From JACCYI01 sp963828075 (GTDB taxonomy: Bacteria; Actinomycetota; Thermoleophilia; Solirubrobacterales; Solirubrobacteraceae): a stretch of DNA of 64,000 bases. The DNA lies in contig CAWHDH010000017.1 of NCBI GenBank assembly GCA_963828075.1, positions 682,001 through 746,000 on the forward strand, read 5' to 3'. The translations under genes and the position numbers were made by a program. Below are positions 18,172-25,497 of the stretch, piece after piece (position 1 is the stretch's first letter; the number at the start of each line of letters is the position of its first letter). Under the pieces are notes generated by a model. That model had not been told where the DNA came from, did not search any database, and worked only from the letters and a program-made list of their open reading frames with translations.

Positions 18172-18984
18172 TCAGCGGCTCCCGGAGTCGGCAGGGGTTT
18201 GGCGGGCCTCGCGCACCATGCGACGCATGCCCTTCAGCCAGCGCTCGGGGTTCGACCCCTTGAGCGCCAGGAAGCCGGCGACGTCGGTGTGCGGAAGGAT
18301 CAGGAAACGCTCGTCGCGGATGCCGGCGACGGTCACCTCGGCGACCTCCTCGGGATCCAGGAAACCGCCCGCCGCCAGCGCGGCGGCGCCGGCGCGATCG
18401 TCCGCGGCCATGGCGAGGTCGAGCATCGGCGTCCGGACGCCCTGGGGGCACAGGCAGGAGACGCGGATGCCGGCGTCGCCGTACTCGATCGCGAGCCACT
18501 CGGCCACCGAGACGGCGGCGTGCTTGGTGGCGCTGTAGGTGAGCGAGGAGACCTGCGTGAGCAGCCCGGCCGCCGACGCGGTGCTCGCGATGTAGCCCTC
18601 GCCGCGCTCGACCATGCCGGGCACCAGCGCGCGGGCGGCCCAGACGTGGGACATGACGTTGACCCGCCAGGCGAGATCCCAGGCTTCGTCGGGCTCGGCG
18701 GGACCGCCCATGGCACCGGGGACGCCGGCGTTCGAGAAGAAGAGGTCGATCGGGCCGTGGGCGTCGGTGGCGGTGTCGATGAGCCCCCGGATGCCGTCCT
18801 CACGGCCCGCGTCGAAGGCGACGGCGAGCCCGCCGATCTCCTCGGCGACGGTGCGGGCGGCGTCGGCGTCGAGGTCGGCGACCACGACGGCGCGCGCCCC
18901 TTCCGCGGCGAACGCGCGGGCCAGCGCACGCCCGATGCCGCTGCCGGCGCCGGTGACGACGACGTGTTTGTCTTCGAGTTCCAT
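18172..18984 (-). CDS. Short-chain dehydrogenase/reductase (SDR)
   Basis: A 270-residue classical SDR. The NAD(P) motif TGAGSGIGRA is at 11-20, the ADLDADAA segment suggests the NAD(H)/NADP(H) discriminating acidic residue, FFSNAG is the NAG strand, and the active site has Ser in ASTASAAG and YSATK near 155-159. It probably acts on a hydroxyacyl or alcohol substrate handled with the acyl-CoA dehydrogenase encoded one base downstream. The ATG at 18984 is chosen because it opens the first strand and has a TACGCT box seven bases upstream next to a TetR-type operator. Confidence 0.9.
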   Translation of the reverse strand: MELEDKHVVVTGAGSGIGRALARAFAAEGARAVVVADLDADAARTVAEEIGGLAVAFDAGREDGIRGLIDTATDAHGPIDLFFSNAGVPGAMGGPAEPDEAWDLAWRVNVMSHVWAARALVPGMVERGEGYIASTASAAGLLTQVSSLTYSATKHAAVSVAEWLAIEYGDAGIRVSCLCPQGVRTPMLDLAMAADDRAGAAALAAGGFLDPEEVAEVTVAGIRDERFLILPHTDVAGFLALKGSNPERWLKGMRRMVREARQTPADSGSR

Positions 18985-18991
18985 GCCGCCT

Positions 18992-18997
18992 AGCGTA
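18992..18997 (-). promoter_or_regulatory. Candidate -10 box (TACGCT) of the SDR operon
   Basis: TACGCT on the minus strand is seven bases before the ATG at 18984 and sits directly beside the 19000-19019 palindrome. Confidence 0.45.
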
Positions 18998-18999
18998 GC

Positions 19000-19019
19000 T
19001 GAATTTGAATTCAGATTCA
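19000..19019. promoter_or_regulatory. Near-perfect 20-base palindrome, probable TetR operator
   Basis: The sequence TGAAT-TTGAATTCAG-ATTCA reads almost identically on both strands (one mismatched pair). It is strikingly AT-rich for this DNA and is centred in the 58-base gap between the divergent SDR and TetR genes. It overlaps a TTGAAT candidate -35 for the TetR gene and abuts the SDR -10 box, so binding there would control both directions. Confidence 0.65.
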
Positions 19020-19028
19020 TCCGAGTGG

Positions 19029-19034
19029 TACGGT
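19029..19034 (+). promoter_or_regulatory. Candidate -10 box (TACGGT) of the TetR gene
   Basis: TACGGT lies eight bases before the GTG at 19043, with TTGAAT (19005-19010) as a possible -35 at an 18-base spacer. The -35 falls inside the palindrome. Confidence 0.45.
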
Positions 19035-19042
19035 GCGGGCAC

Positions 19043-19648
19043 GTGAGCTCTCCCCCGACCGCCATCCGCGGCGCCAGGACCCGCGAGGCGCTGGTCGCCG
19101 CGGCGCGCCGGATCTTCGAGCGCGACGGCTTCGTCGACGCCCGCATCGCCGACATCGCCGCCGAGGCGGGCGTGGCGACCGGGTCGTTCTACACCCACTT
19201 CGCCGGCAAGGAGGCCGCGTTCGCCGCCGTCATCGGCGAGCTCAACGAGGAGGCGCTGCACCCGCGGCTGGAGGTCGACCGCGCGGTCGCCGACCCCGTC
19301 GCGGTGATCGAGGCCGCGCACCGCGAGTACCTGCACGCGTACCGGCGCAACGCCCGGCTGATGCGGCTGCTCGAGCAGGTCTCGCTCGTCGACGACGACT
19401 TCCGCCGCCTGCGCCTCGAGCGCGCCGCCGCGTTCGCCGAGCGCAACGCCAAGGCCATCCGCCGGCTGCAGGCGGCCGGACTCGCCGATTCGACGCTCGA
19501 CCCCCTTCCCACCGCGCATGCGCTCAACGCCATGGTGAGCCGCATGGCCAACCTGGTGTACGTACACGGGGAGGACATCCCGTTCGACGCGCTGGTCGCC
19601 ACCCTCACCGCGCTGTGGGCCAACGCGCTGCTTCTATCCCGACCATGA
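19043..19648 (+). CDS. TetR/AcrR family transcriptional regulator
   Basis: A 201-residue TetR-family repressor. The N-terminal helix-turn-helix reads TREALVAAARRIFERDG ... IADIAAEAGVATGSFYTHF ... KEAAFAAVIGE at about 10-60, and the rest is a helical ligand/dimer domain. It is divergent from the SDR/acyl-CoA dehydrogenase operon and separated from it by a 20-base palindrome, so it most likely represses that operon and itself, with an acyl-CoA-type ligand by analogy. The GTG at 19043 is used since no ATG lies near the HTH; the TACGGT box suggests a leaderless mRNA. Confidence 0.88.
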   Translation: MSSPPTAIRGARTREALVAAARRIFERDGFVDARIADIAAEAGVATGSFYTHFAGKEAAFAAVIGELNEEALHPRLEVDRAVADPVAVIEAAHREYLHAYRRNARLMRLLEQVSLVDDDFRRLRLERAAAFAERNAKAIRRLQAAGLADSTLDPLPTAHALNAMVSRMANLVYVHGEDIPFDALVATLTALWANALLLSRP

Positions 19649-19664
19649 CCACGAAGGAGGCCGC

Positions 19665-21092
19665 ATGGAGTGGATGAGCCCGATGGACTCGTCGTTCCTG
19701 CACGTCGAGGACGACACGACCCCGATGCACATCGGTGGCGTGAGCCTGTTCGAGGGGCCGCCGCCACCCTTCGCGCAGCTGCGTGAGATGGTTGAGAGCA
19801 AGCTCGGGCTCGTCCCGCGCTACCGCCAGAAGGTCCGCTTCGTCCCGTTCGCGGCCGGCACACCGGCGTGGGTCGACGACCCCCACTTCAATCTCGACTA
19901 CCACCTGCGCCACACGGCGATCCCGTCGCCGGGCTCCGAGGAGCAGCTGCGGCGGATGGCCGGCCGCATCTTCACCCAGCACCTCGACCGGATGAAGCCG
20001 CTGTGGGAGGTGTGGATGATCGAGGGCCTCGACGAGGGGCGCTGGGCGCTGCTCTCCAAGGTCCACCACTGCATGGTCGACGGCGTCGCGGCCACCGACC
20101 TCATGTCGGTCATGTTCTCGGACACCACGGAGGCGGTGCCCGGCGGTCCGTGGGCCGCCGCGCCCGAGCCGTCCGGCACCGAGGTCCTGCTGCGCACGCT
20201 GGCCCGGCGCGTGCCGACGCCCGCCGCGCCGCTGGCGCCCCTGCGCGAGGCCCTGGCCGCGCCGCGCGAGACGTTGCGTTCGGCCGGAGAGCTCGCGCGG
20301 GCGATGGCGTCGGCCGGGCGCAGCCTGCGACCCGTCGGCTCGTCGTCGCTCACCGGGCCGACCGGGCCCAACCGCGTGTGGAGCTGGGCGGACGTGCGCT
20401 TCAGCGACGTCAAGCGTGTGCGCGCGACGCTCGGGGGAACGGTCAACGACGTCGTGCTGACGGTCATCACGCACGGCTTCCGCGAGCTGCTCGAAGCCCG
20501 CGGCGAGGAGATCCCGGAGGACCGCGTCGTCCGGACCCTGGTCCCCGTGTCCGTGCGCAAGAAGGGCGAGACGGGCGTCTACAACAACCAGGTCTCGGCG
20601 GTGTTCGCGGGCATGCCGGTCGGGCTCGACGGCCCCCTGGAGCGCCTCGCGGCCATCCGCGGCGAGATGGACGGGATCAAGGAGTCCAAGCAGGCGGTGG
20701 CCGGCGGCACCCTCGTCTCGTTGTCCGGGTTCGCGCCCCCGCTCCTGCTCGCGCTCGGCAGCCGCGTCGTCGCGCGTGCCCCGCGGATGAACGTCCACAC
20801 CGCGACGACCAACGTGCCCGGGCCGCAGCACCCGGTCCAGACGATGGGCCGCCGGATGCTCGAGTCCTATCCGTACATCCCCGTCGTCGGGTCGGTGCGG
20901 ATCGTCGTCGCGATCTTCTCGTACGACGGCGGGCTGTACTTCGGCGTCACCGGCGACGCCGACGGTGCGCCCGACATCGACATCCTGACCGCGGGGATCG
21001 AGACCGGCATGCGCGACCTCGTCGTGCTCACCGACCCGCCGGCGCCCGCGCCGAGGGGATCGAGGGAAGGAATCCGCGTCACGGGCGTCTGA
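19665..21092 (+). CDS. WS/DGAT/MGAT family O-acyltransferase
   Basis: A 475-residue wax ester synthase/diacylglycerol acyltransferase, which esterifies acyl-CoA to alcohols or diacylglycerol to make storage lipid. The active-site motif HHCMVDG is near 138-144 (HHxxxDG), preceded by the PLWEVWMIEGL strand; the C-terminal NNQVSAVFAGMPVGL and TNVPGPQHP segments are family hallmarks. The ATG at 19665 has an excellent AAGGAGG ribosome site at the right distance. It follows the TetR gene by 16 bases and may be co-transcribed with it. Confidence 0.92.
   Translation: MEWMSPMDSSFLHVEDDTTPMHIGGVSLFEGPPPPFAQLREMVESKLGLVPRYRQKVRFVPFAAGTPAWVDDPHFNLDYHLRHTAIPSPGSEEQLRRMAGRIFTQHLDRMKPLWEVWMIEGLDEGRWALLSKVHHCMVDGVAATDLMSVMFSDTTEAVPGGPWAAAPEPSGTEVLLRTLARRVPTPAAPLAPLREALAAPRETLRSAGELARAMASAGRSLRPVGSSSLTGPTGPNRVWSWADVRFSDVKRVRATLGGTVNDVVLTVITHGFRELLEARGEEIPEDRVVRTLVPVSVRKKGETGVYNNQVSAVFAGMPVGLDGPLERLAAIRGEMDGIKESKQAVAGGTLVSLSGFAPPLLLALGSRVVARAPRMNVHTATTNVPGPQHPVQTMGRRMLESYPYIPVVGSVRIVVAIFSYDGGLYFGVTGDADGAPDIDILTAGIETGMRDLVVLTDPPAPAPRGSREGIRVTGV
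21066..21090 (+). promoter_or_regulatory. Candidate ECF-type promoter of cupredoxin gene 1
   Basis: GGAAG (21066-21070), a 16-base spacer and CGTC (21087-21090) match the ECF/sigma-E pattern of a GGAAC-like -35 and a CGTC -10. The element overlaps the end of the acyltransferase gene. The same arrangement occurs before the paralogue at 23315, and both are followed by a conserved GGGGTGCAA leader. Confidence 0.5.
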
Positions 21093-21122
21093 GGGGGTGC
21101 AAGCGATCCCCAGGAGGGACCC

Positions 21123-21593
21123 ATGAGGCAGGGACTCAGGCGAGCGAGCGCGCTCGCCCTCATCGTCGGGCTGACCGCGCTGGGCGGCTGTGGCGGCGAC
21201 GACGACGAGGGCTCGACCGCGGCCGAGTCGACCCCCGAGGCGACCGCCACCGCCACCGCGACCGAGACGCCCGCCGCGACCGCCGAGGCCGAGGGCGGCG
21301 GCGGCGAAGCGCTCGAGGTCACCGCGGGCGAGGATGGCGGGCTGTCGTTCGATCCCAAGGAGCTGACCGCCAAGGCCGGCACGGTGACGATCAAGCTGAC
21401 GAGCCCCGACGGCAACGCCCTGCCCCACGCCGTCGAGGTCGAGGGCAACGGCGTCGAGGAGAAGTCCGACACGATCCAGGGCGGGGCCGAAGCCGAAGTC
21501 AGCGCCGACCTGAAGGCCGGTGAGTACGTCTACTACTGCCCGGTGGGCCAGCACCGCCAGGGCGGGATGGAGGGAACGCTCACCGTCGAGTGA
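21123..21593 (+). CDS. Cupredoxin-like lipoprotein 1 (plastocyanin/azurin fold)
   Basis: A 156-residue exported lipoprotein with a type-1 copper-like domain. Residues 1-21 are a signal with lipobox LGGC; a Thr/Ala/Glu-rich linker runs to about 62; the domain that follows keeps candidate copper ligands His (LPHAVEV), Cys (YYCPVG), His (GQHRQGG) and Met (GGMEG). It probably binds copper at the outer face of the membrane and could carry electrons or buffer metal. The ribosome site AGGAGGG precedes ATG 21123. A paralogue lies at 23315, and an ECF sigma gene follows directly. Confidence 0.85.
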   Translation: MRQGLRRASALALIVGLTALGGCGGDDDEGSTAAESTPEATATATATETPAATAEAEGGGGEALEVTAGEDGGLSFDPKELTAKAGTVTIKLTSPDGNALPHAVEVEGNGVEEKSDTIQGGAEAEVSADLKAGEYVYYCPVGQHRQGGMEGTLTVE

Positions 21594-21618
21594 CCAGGGT
21601 CCTGCACGCGAGTAGAGT
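21590..21618 (+). promoter_or_regulatory. Candidate promoter of the first ECF sigma gene
   Basis: GTGACC (21590-21595), a 17-base spacer and TAGAGT (21613-21618) resemble a housekeeping promoter ending seven bases before the GTG at 21626. It would allow leaderless expression of the sigma factor apart from the cupredoxin gene. Confidence 0.4.
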
Positions 21619-21625
21619 CGGCGGG

Positions 21626-22153
21626 GTGTCCGCAGCGGCGGCCCGCCGGCTCGATCCCGACCGGCTCGGCGACCACGTCGACCGGCTCTTCCGCGCCGCG
21701 TGGGCGCTGTGCGGCGACCCGCACGACGCGGAGGACCTCGTGCAGGAGACCTACGCCCGGGTGCTCGCCAAGCCCCGCTTCCTCCGCCACGACGACGACG
21801 TCGGCTACCTCTTGCGCGTCCTTCGCAACACCCACGTGAGCCGCCTGCGCCGGCTGCGGCGCCGGGTCGGCGAGCTGCCGCTCGATGAGGAGCTCGTCAC
21901 CGGGGCCGAAGGTGAGGGCGACGTGAGCCGTCTGGAGCTGGCGTTCGAGGTCGGAGAGCTGTTCCGGGCGATCGCCGCGCTGCCGCCCGACGCCCGCGAG
22001 GCGGTCGTCGCCGTCGACGTCGTGGGCCTGAGCTACCGCGAGGCCGCCGCCACGCTGCGCGTCAAGGAGGCGACGCTGACCACCCGGCTGCATCGCGCCC
22101 GGCGGGTCCTCGCCCGCACCCTGGCCCCTGACGCCGAGGCGAGCCGCCGATGA
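21626..22153 (+). CDS. RNA polymerase ECF-type sigma factor 1
   Basis: A 175-residue ECF sigma factor. Region 2 contains DHVDRLFRAAWALCGDPHDAEDLVQETYARVL, including the core-binding and -10-recognition helices, and region 4 has LPPDAREAVVAVDVVGLSYREAAATLRVKEATLTTRLHRAR, the -35-reading HTH. The pair fits a group-4 sigma that directs a stress regulon. I use GTG 21626, which has a TAGAGT box seven bases upstream; GTG 21590, overlapping the cupredoxin stop as GTGA, is the alternative and would add 12 residues. The stop overlaps an anti-sigma-like gene by ATGA. Likely targets are the two cupredoxin genes nearby. Confidence 0.88.
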   Translation: MSAAAARRLDPDRLGDHVDRLFRAAWALCGDPHDAEDLVQETYARVLAKPRFLRHDDDVGYLLRVLRNTHVSRLRRLRRRVGELPLDEELVTGAEGEGDVSRLELAFEVGELFRAIAALPPDAREAVVAVDVVGLSYREAAATLRVKEATLTTRLHRARRVLARTLAPDAEASRR

Positions 22154-22767
22154 CCGGCGACGACCGCGACCAGGCGATCGGCGAGGCGGTCCGCGAGAGC
22201 GCGGCGTCGGTCCGAGCGCCCGCGCGGCTGCAGGCCGAGATCGCCCGGCGTCACTCCCGGCGGCCGAGGCGAGCGCCGCGGCTGGTTGGCGCCGCCGTCC
22301 TGGCGGCGGCGCTCGCCGCCATCGTGCTGCTCACCACGGGGGGCAACCCGTCGATCCCGAACGTCGCCGCCGCCGCGCTGAACGCCCCGACCCGCCCCGC
22401 GCCCGCCCACGATCCCGGCGACGACCGCTACATCGCCGTGCGTGTCGGCGGCGTCCCATTCCCCGACTACGCAGACCGATGGGGGTGGAAGGCAGTCGGC
22501 TCGCGCACCGATGAGGTCGCCGGCCGCCCGACCACCACCGTGATCTACCGCCGCGGTGACCGCGGCGTCCACTACACGATCGTCGACGGCGACCCGCTGA
22601 CGGTTCCCGCCGGCGCCCGTTGGGTGCGCGAGGACGGCCTTCGGATCGCGATCCTGCGCGAGCGCGGCGCCGCCGTCGTCACATGGCAGCGAGGCGGGCA
22701 CACCTGCGTGCTCGCCTCGCGGACGCTCACAACCGGGGAGCTGGTGCGGCTGGCGACCTGGCGTTAG
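22150..22767 (+). CDS. Single-pass membrane protein, probable anti-sigma factor of ECF sigma 1
   Basis: A 205-residue protein with a short basic cytoplasmic N-terminus (about 1-38, rich in Arg), one transmembrane helix (about 41-60, LVGAAVLAAALAAIVLL) and an extracytoplasmic domain of about 140 residues. No HxxxCxxC zinc anti-sigma motif is present. Its ATG overlaps the sigma gene stop (ATGA), the usual arrangement for a cognate anti-sigma factor, so I infer it holds the sigma at the membrane until a signal is sensed outside. The outer domain is not recognised. Confidence 0.65.
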   Translation: MTGDDRDQAIGEAVRESAASVRAPARLQAEIARRHSRRPRRAPRLVGAAVLAAALAAIVLLTTGGNPSIPNVAAAALNAPTRPAPAHDPGDDRYIAVRVGGVPFPDYADRWGWKAVGSRTDEVAGRPTTTVIYRRGDRGVHYTIVDGDPLTVPAGARWVREDGLRIAILRERGAAVVTWQRGGHTCVLASRTLTTGELVRLATWR

Positions 22768-22771
22768 CCCG

Positions 22772-23218
22772 TCAGGCGCCGACCTGCTCGCGGCCCTTGG
22801 CGGTGATGACCGTCAGGGGCAGGCCGAGCCCGCCGACCTTCGAGGGCAGGTCGAGCTTCAGCCAGCGCGAGACCCGCTTGGGCAGCGTCGAGAGGATGAT
22901 CTCGTCGAAGCCGTGGATGTTGACGGCGTCCTGGATCGCGGCGAGCGGCTCCGGGACGCCGATCATGCTGTCCACGGGCCCGCCCGCAGCCTCCTCGAGC
23001 AGCGGGACGGCGAGCTGGATGACGTCCTCGGACTCCGAGGCGCTCTGATCCTCCGGATCGACGACGGTGTGCAGCCCGTGCGTGATGCTCGGGACGAGCA
23101 GCGTGAACGTGCAGGGCGAGCGCTGCGCACGCTCGCGCACCGCGTCGAGCAGGGGCGGCGTCGCAGCCGTGCGGTTCGCGACGACCAGAACACGTGCGGG
23201 GGAGGACTCCGACGCCAT
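22772..23218 (-). CDS. UspA-like universal stress/nucleotide-binding domain protein
   Basis: A 148-residue alpha/beta protein resembling the UspA or adenine-nucleotide alpha-hydrolase fold: strand RVLVVANRTAATPPL at the N-terminus, SPCTFTLLVPS as strand 2 and GFDEIILSTLPKRVSRWLKLDL near 110-130, where USP proteins have their phosphate-loop region. The usual GxxGxxxxGS is not clear, so ATP binding is uncertain. It begins at ATG 23218 with a GAGGAG ribosome site and diverges from cupredoxin gene 2, suggesting a shared stress-responsive control region. Confidence 0.65.
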   Translation of the reverse strand: MASESSPARVLVVANRTAATPPLLDAVRERAQRSPCTFTLLVPSITHGLHTVVDPEDQSASESEDVIQLAVPLLEEAAGGPVDSMIGVPEPLAAIQDAVNIHGFDEIILSTLPKRVSRWLKLDLPSKVGGLGLPLTVITAKGREQVGA

Positions 23219-23255
23219 GTGACTCTCCTCAGGCTGGTTGCCGCGAAATGTATCG

Positions 23256-23280
23256 GGAATAGATCCGGCCCGCAGGCGTC
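23256..23280 (+). promoter_or_regulatory. Candidate ECF-type promoter of cupredoxin gene 2
   Basis: GGAAT (23256-23260), a 16-base spacer and CGTC (23277-23280) repeat the layout found before cupredoxin gene 1. The two leaders that follow (23281-23314 and 21091-21122) are also alike (GGGGTGCAAKCGAYCC, then AGGAG). Confidence 0.5.
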
Positions 23281-23314
23281 CTGGGGGGTGCAATCGACCC
23301 TTCAGGAGAAACCA

Positions 23315-23791
23315 ATGAAGCCCACGATCGTCCGCCGCGCCATCGCCATCGCCCTCGTCGCCGGCGGCCTCACCGCATGCGGCGGCGACTACGGCTCGAC
23401 CGCTGAACCGAAGAGCAACGCCAAGCCGGTGGAGGCCTCGGCCCAGGCGCTCAGCGTCAAGGCGGTCGAGAAGAACGGGCTGGCGTTCGACCGGACCGAG
23501 CTGAAGGCCAAGCCCGGGACCGTGACCATCAACTTCGAGAACCCGGACGGCGCCGCGCCGCACGCCATCGGGATCGAGGGCAACGGCGTGGACAAGCTCT
23601 CAGACACCGTCGCGGGCGGCGCCACCACGTCGGTCACCGCGACGCTGAAGCCCGGGACCTACACCTTCTACTGCCCGGTTCCCGGCCACCGCGGCGCCGG
23701 CATGGAGGGCACGCTCACGGTCGGCTCGGGCGGCGACGCCAAGGCCGCCGCGCCCAAGCCGGCGGCCCCGTCGAGCGACTACTCGTACTAA
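23315..23791 (+). CDS. Cupredoxin-like lipoprotein 2 (plastocyanin/azurin fold)
   Basis: A 158-residue paralogue of the 21123-21593 protein. It has a signal with lipobox LTAC near 18-21, a short linker and a domain with the strands LAFDRTELKAKPGTVTINFE and candidate copper ligands His (APHAIGI), Cys (FYCPVP), His (GHRGAG) and Met (GMEG). A Lys/Ala/Pro-rich tail ends DYSY. It is probably lipid-anchored outside the membrane. The ATG at 23315 has an AGGAG ribosome site; the upstream reading frame is not coding. Both its promoter region and its leader resemble those of gene 1. Confidence 0.85.
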   Translation: MKPTIVRRAIAIALVAGGLTACGGDYGSTAEPKSNAKPVEASAQALSVKAVEKNGLAFDRTELKAKPGTVTINFENPDGAAPHAIGIEGNGVDKLSDTVAGGATTSVTATLKPGTYTFYCPVPGHRGAGMEGTLTVGSGGDAKAAAPKPAAPSSDYSY

Positions 23792-23794
23792 GGC

Positions 23795-25321
23795 CTAGAC
23801 CGCGAACGGATCCGGGGGGGCCGGCTCGGTGGGGATCGAGTCGGCCTTCTCGCGCTTGCGGGCGAAGAACTCGCGCCCCGAGCTGGACCGCAGGAAGGCC
23901 ATGATCGCGATCGCCAGCACCATCAGCCCGATCCCGATCAGCAGCGGCGCGGCGATCCCGAGCCAGAACGTGTAGTCCTCCTCGGTCGAGTTGATGTAGT
24001 CGTAGATCGACCGGACGAACACGTAGCCGAAGATGGCGAAGCCGAGGACCGGGAGGACGCCCATCGTCAGCGCCGTCTTGGCGCTGTGCAGCATCTGGCT
24101 CCGGTAGTACACGACGCAGGCGAGCGCGTTGAGCCCGTAGTTGAGGCAGATGAGCAGACCGAGCGCGAGCAGCGAGTTCTCGTAGAACGACCCGACGAAC
24201 CCCGCGAACAGGACGTAGAACACGAGCGCAAGTCCGCCGACCGCCCACGTGGCGATGGCCGGCGTCTGGAACTTCGGGTGGATCGTGGCGAGCACGCGCG
24301 GCACCGCGCCGACGCGGCCCATCGACAGCAGCGTCCGCGACGACGGCAGGACGGTCGTCTGGGTCGACGCCATCGCCGAGGTGAGGACGGCGATGATCAC
24401 GATCTTGTCGAGCGGCGAGGCGAAGATCTGCTCGGCGATGGTCGACACCGCCGTCTCGTCCTCGAACGCGCCGAGCTCCTCCGTTCCCAGCCAGGCGAGC
24501 GACGCGACGGTGACGAGGAGGTACAGGCCGAGCAGCACGATCGTGCTGATCACGGCGGCCTTGCCGGGCCCGTGCTCGGCGTCCGCACTCTCCTCGTTGA
24601 CCGCGACCGCGGCGTCCCAGCCCCAGTACGCGAAGACGCCGAGCAGGAGGCCGGCGATGAGCACGGTCGTGCTGTCGATCGCGAACGGCGAGAACCACGA
24701 CAGCTCGGGGTCGATCGACGTCGGGCCGCCGTCGCCGAACACGACCCGGCCGAGGGCGACGAGGGCGAACAGGATCAGCCCGCCGAGCTGGAGGGAGATG
24801 AGGACGTACTGTGTCCGGGCCGAGACGTCGATGCCGCGCACCGTGACGTAGGTCGCCGCCAGGACGATGAGGCTGGCCAGCGCGATCACGCCCCACTTGG
24901 ACTCCGCGGCGGCGTCCCAGCCGACCAGCGTGAAGGTGTACGTCGCGGCGGTATTGGCCAGCAGCCCGATGACGATGACCCCGGCGGTGAGGATGGCCCA
25001 CCCGGCGAGCCACCCGGCCACCGGGCCGAGCGCCTTGGTCGCCCACGCGAACGTCGTCCCGCAGTCCGGGTCGGCGCGGTTCATCCAGTAGTAGGCCGTC
25101 GCGACGAGCAGCATCGGGACGAACGAGACGATCACCACGGCCGGCGCCTGCACGCCCGCGGTGGCGACCAGCAGCCCGAGGATCGCCGCCAGCGAGTAGG
25201 CCGGCGCCACCGCGGACACCCCGATGATCAGCGACGAGATGAAGCCGAGGACGCCGTGCTTGAGCTCGAGCGGCGCTTCGGCATCCGCCGTGCGCGGCGA
25301 AGGTGGGGCGACTTCCGGCAC
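23795..25321 (-). CDS. APC-superfamily amino acid permease
   Basis: A 508-residue transporter with about 12 hydrophobic helices. The first helix region SSLIIGVSAVAPAYSLAAILG matches the APC family substrate/ion site, and GWDAAVAVNEESADAEHGPGKA in the middle corresponds to the conserved loop after helix 6 of amino-acid/polyamine permeases. It probably imports an amino acid by proton symport; the substrate is not predictable. The start is GTG at 25321, with GGAGG upstream. It converges with cupredoxin gene 2, with a three-base gap. Confidence 0.88.
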   Translation of the reverse strand: MPEVAPPSPRTADAEAPLELKHGVLGFISSLIIGVSAVAPAYSLAAILGLLVATAGVQAPAVVIVSFVPMLLVATAYYWMNRADPDCGTTFAWATKALGPVAGWLAGWAILTAGVIVIGLLANTAATYTFTLVGWDAAAESKWGVIALASLIVLAATYVTVRGIDVSARTQYVLISLQLGGLILFALVALGRVVFGDGGPTSIDPELSWFSPFAIDSTTVLIAGLLLGVFAYWGWDAAVAVNEESADAEHGPGKAAVISTIVLLGLYLLVTVASLAWLGTEELGAFEDETAVSTIAEQIFASPLDKIVIIAVLTSAMASTQTTVLPSSRTLLSMGRVGAVPRVLATIHPKFQTPAIATWAVGGLALVFYVLFAGFVGSFYENSLLALGLLICLNYGLNALACVVYYRSQMLHSAKTALTMGVLPVLGFAIFGYVFVRSIYDYINSTEEDYTFWLGIAAPLLIGIGLMVLAIAIMAFLRSSSGREFFARKREKADSIPTEPAPPDPFAV

Positions 25322-25430
25322 GGCGACGAACCTCCGGTCGAAATGGTTTGCTGAGCGAACCTACCTGAGGACTGGTAAGACCAGCGGGAAATGTGCGCAA
25401 CCGGTGCGCGCTGGACCCCGGAGACCCACC

Positions 25431-25496
25431 ATGCGAGCCATCGCGATCCTCATCGTCCTCTTCGCCGTCGCCATCATCGTCTACCAGATGATCTGA
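25431..25496 (+). CDS. Candidate 21-residue single-helix membrane peptide
   Basis: A tiny reading frame starting at ATG 25431 encodes 21 residues, MRAIA followed by an uninterrupted hydrophobic stretch to YQMI. A GGAG ribosome site lies nine bases upstream. It sits in the gap between the start of the APC permease and the end of serA, and on the other strand from both. Small membrane proteins of this sort often modulate a transporter, but no function can be assigned and the frame may be chance. Confidence 0.4.
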   Translation: MRAIAILIVLFAVAIIVYQMI

Positions 25497-25497
25497 G

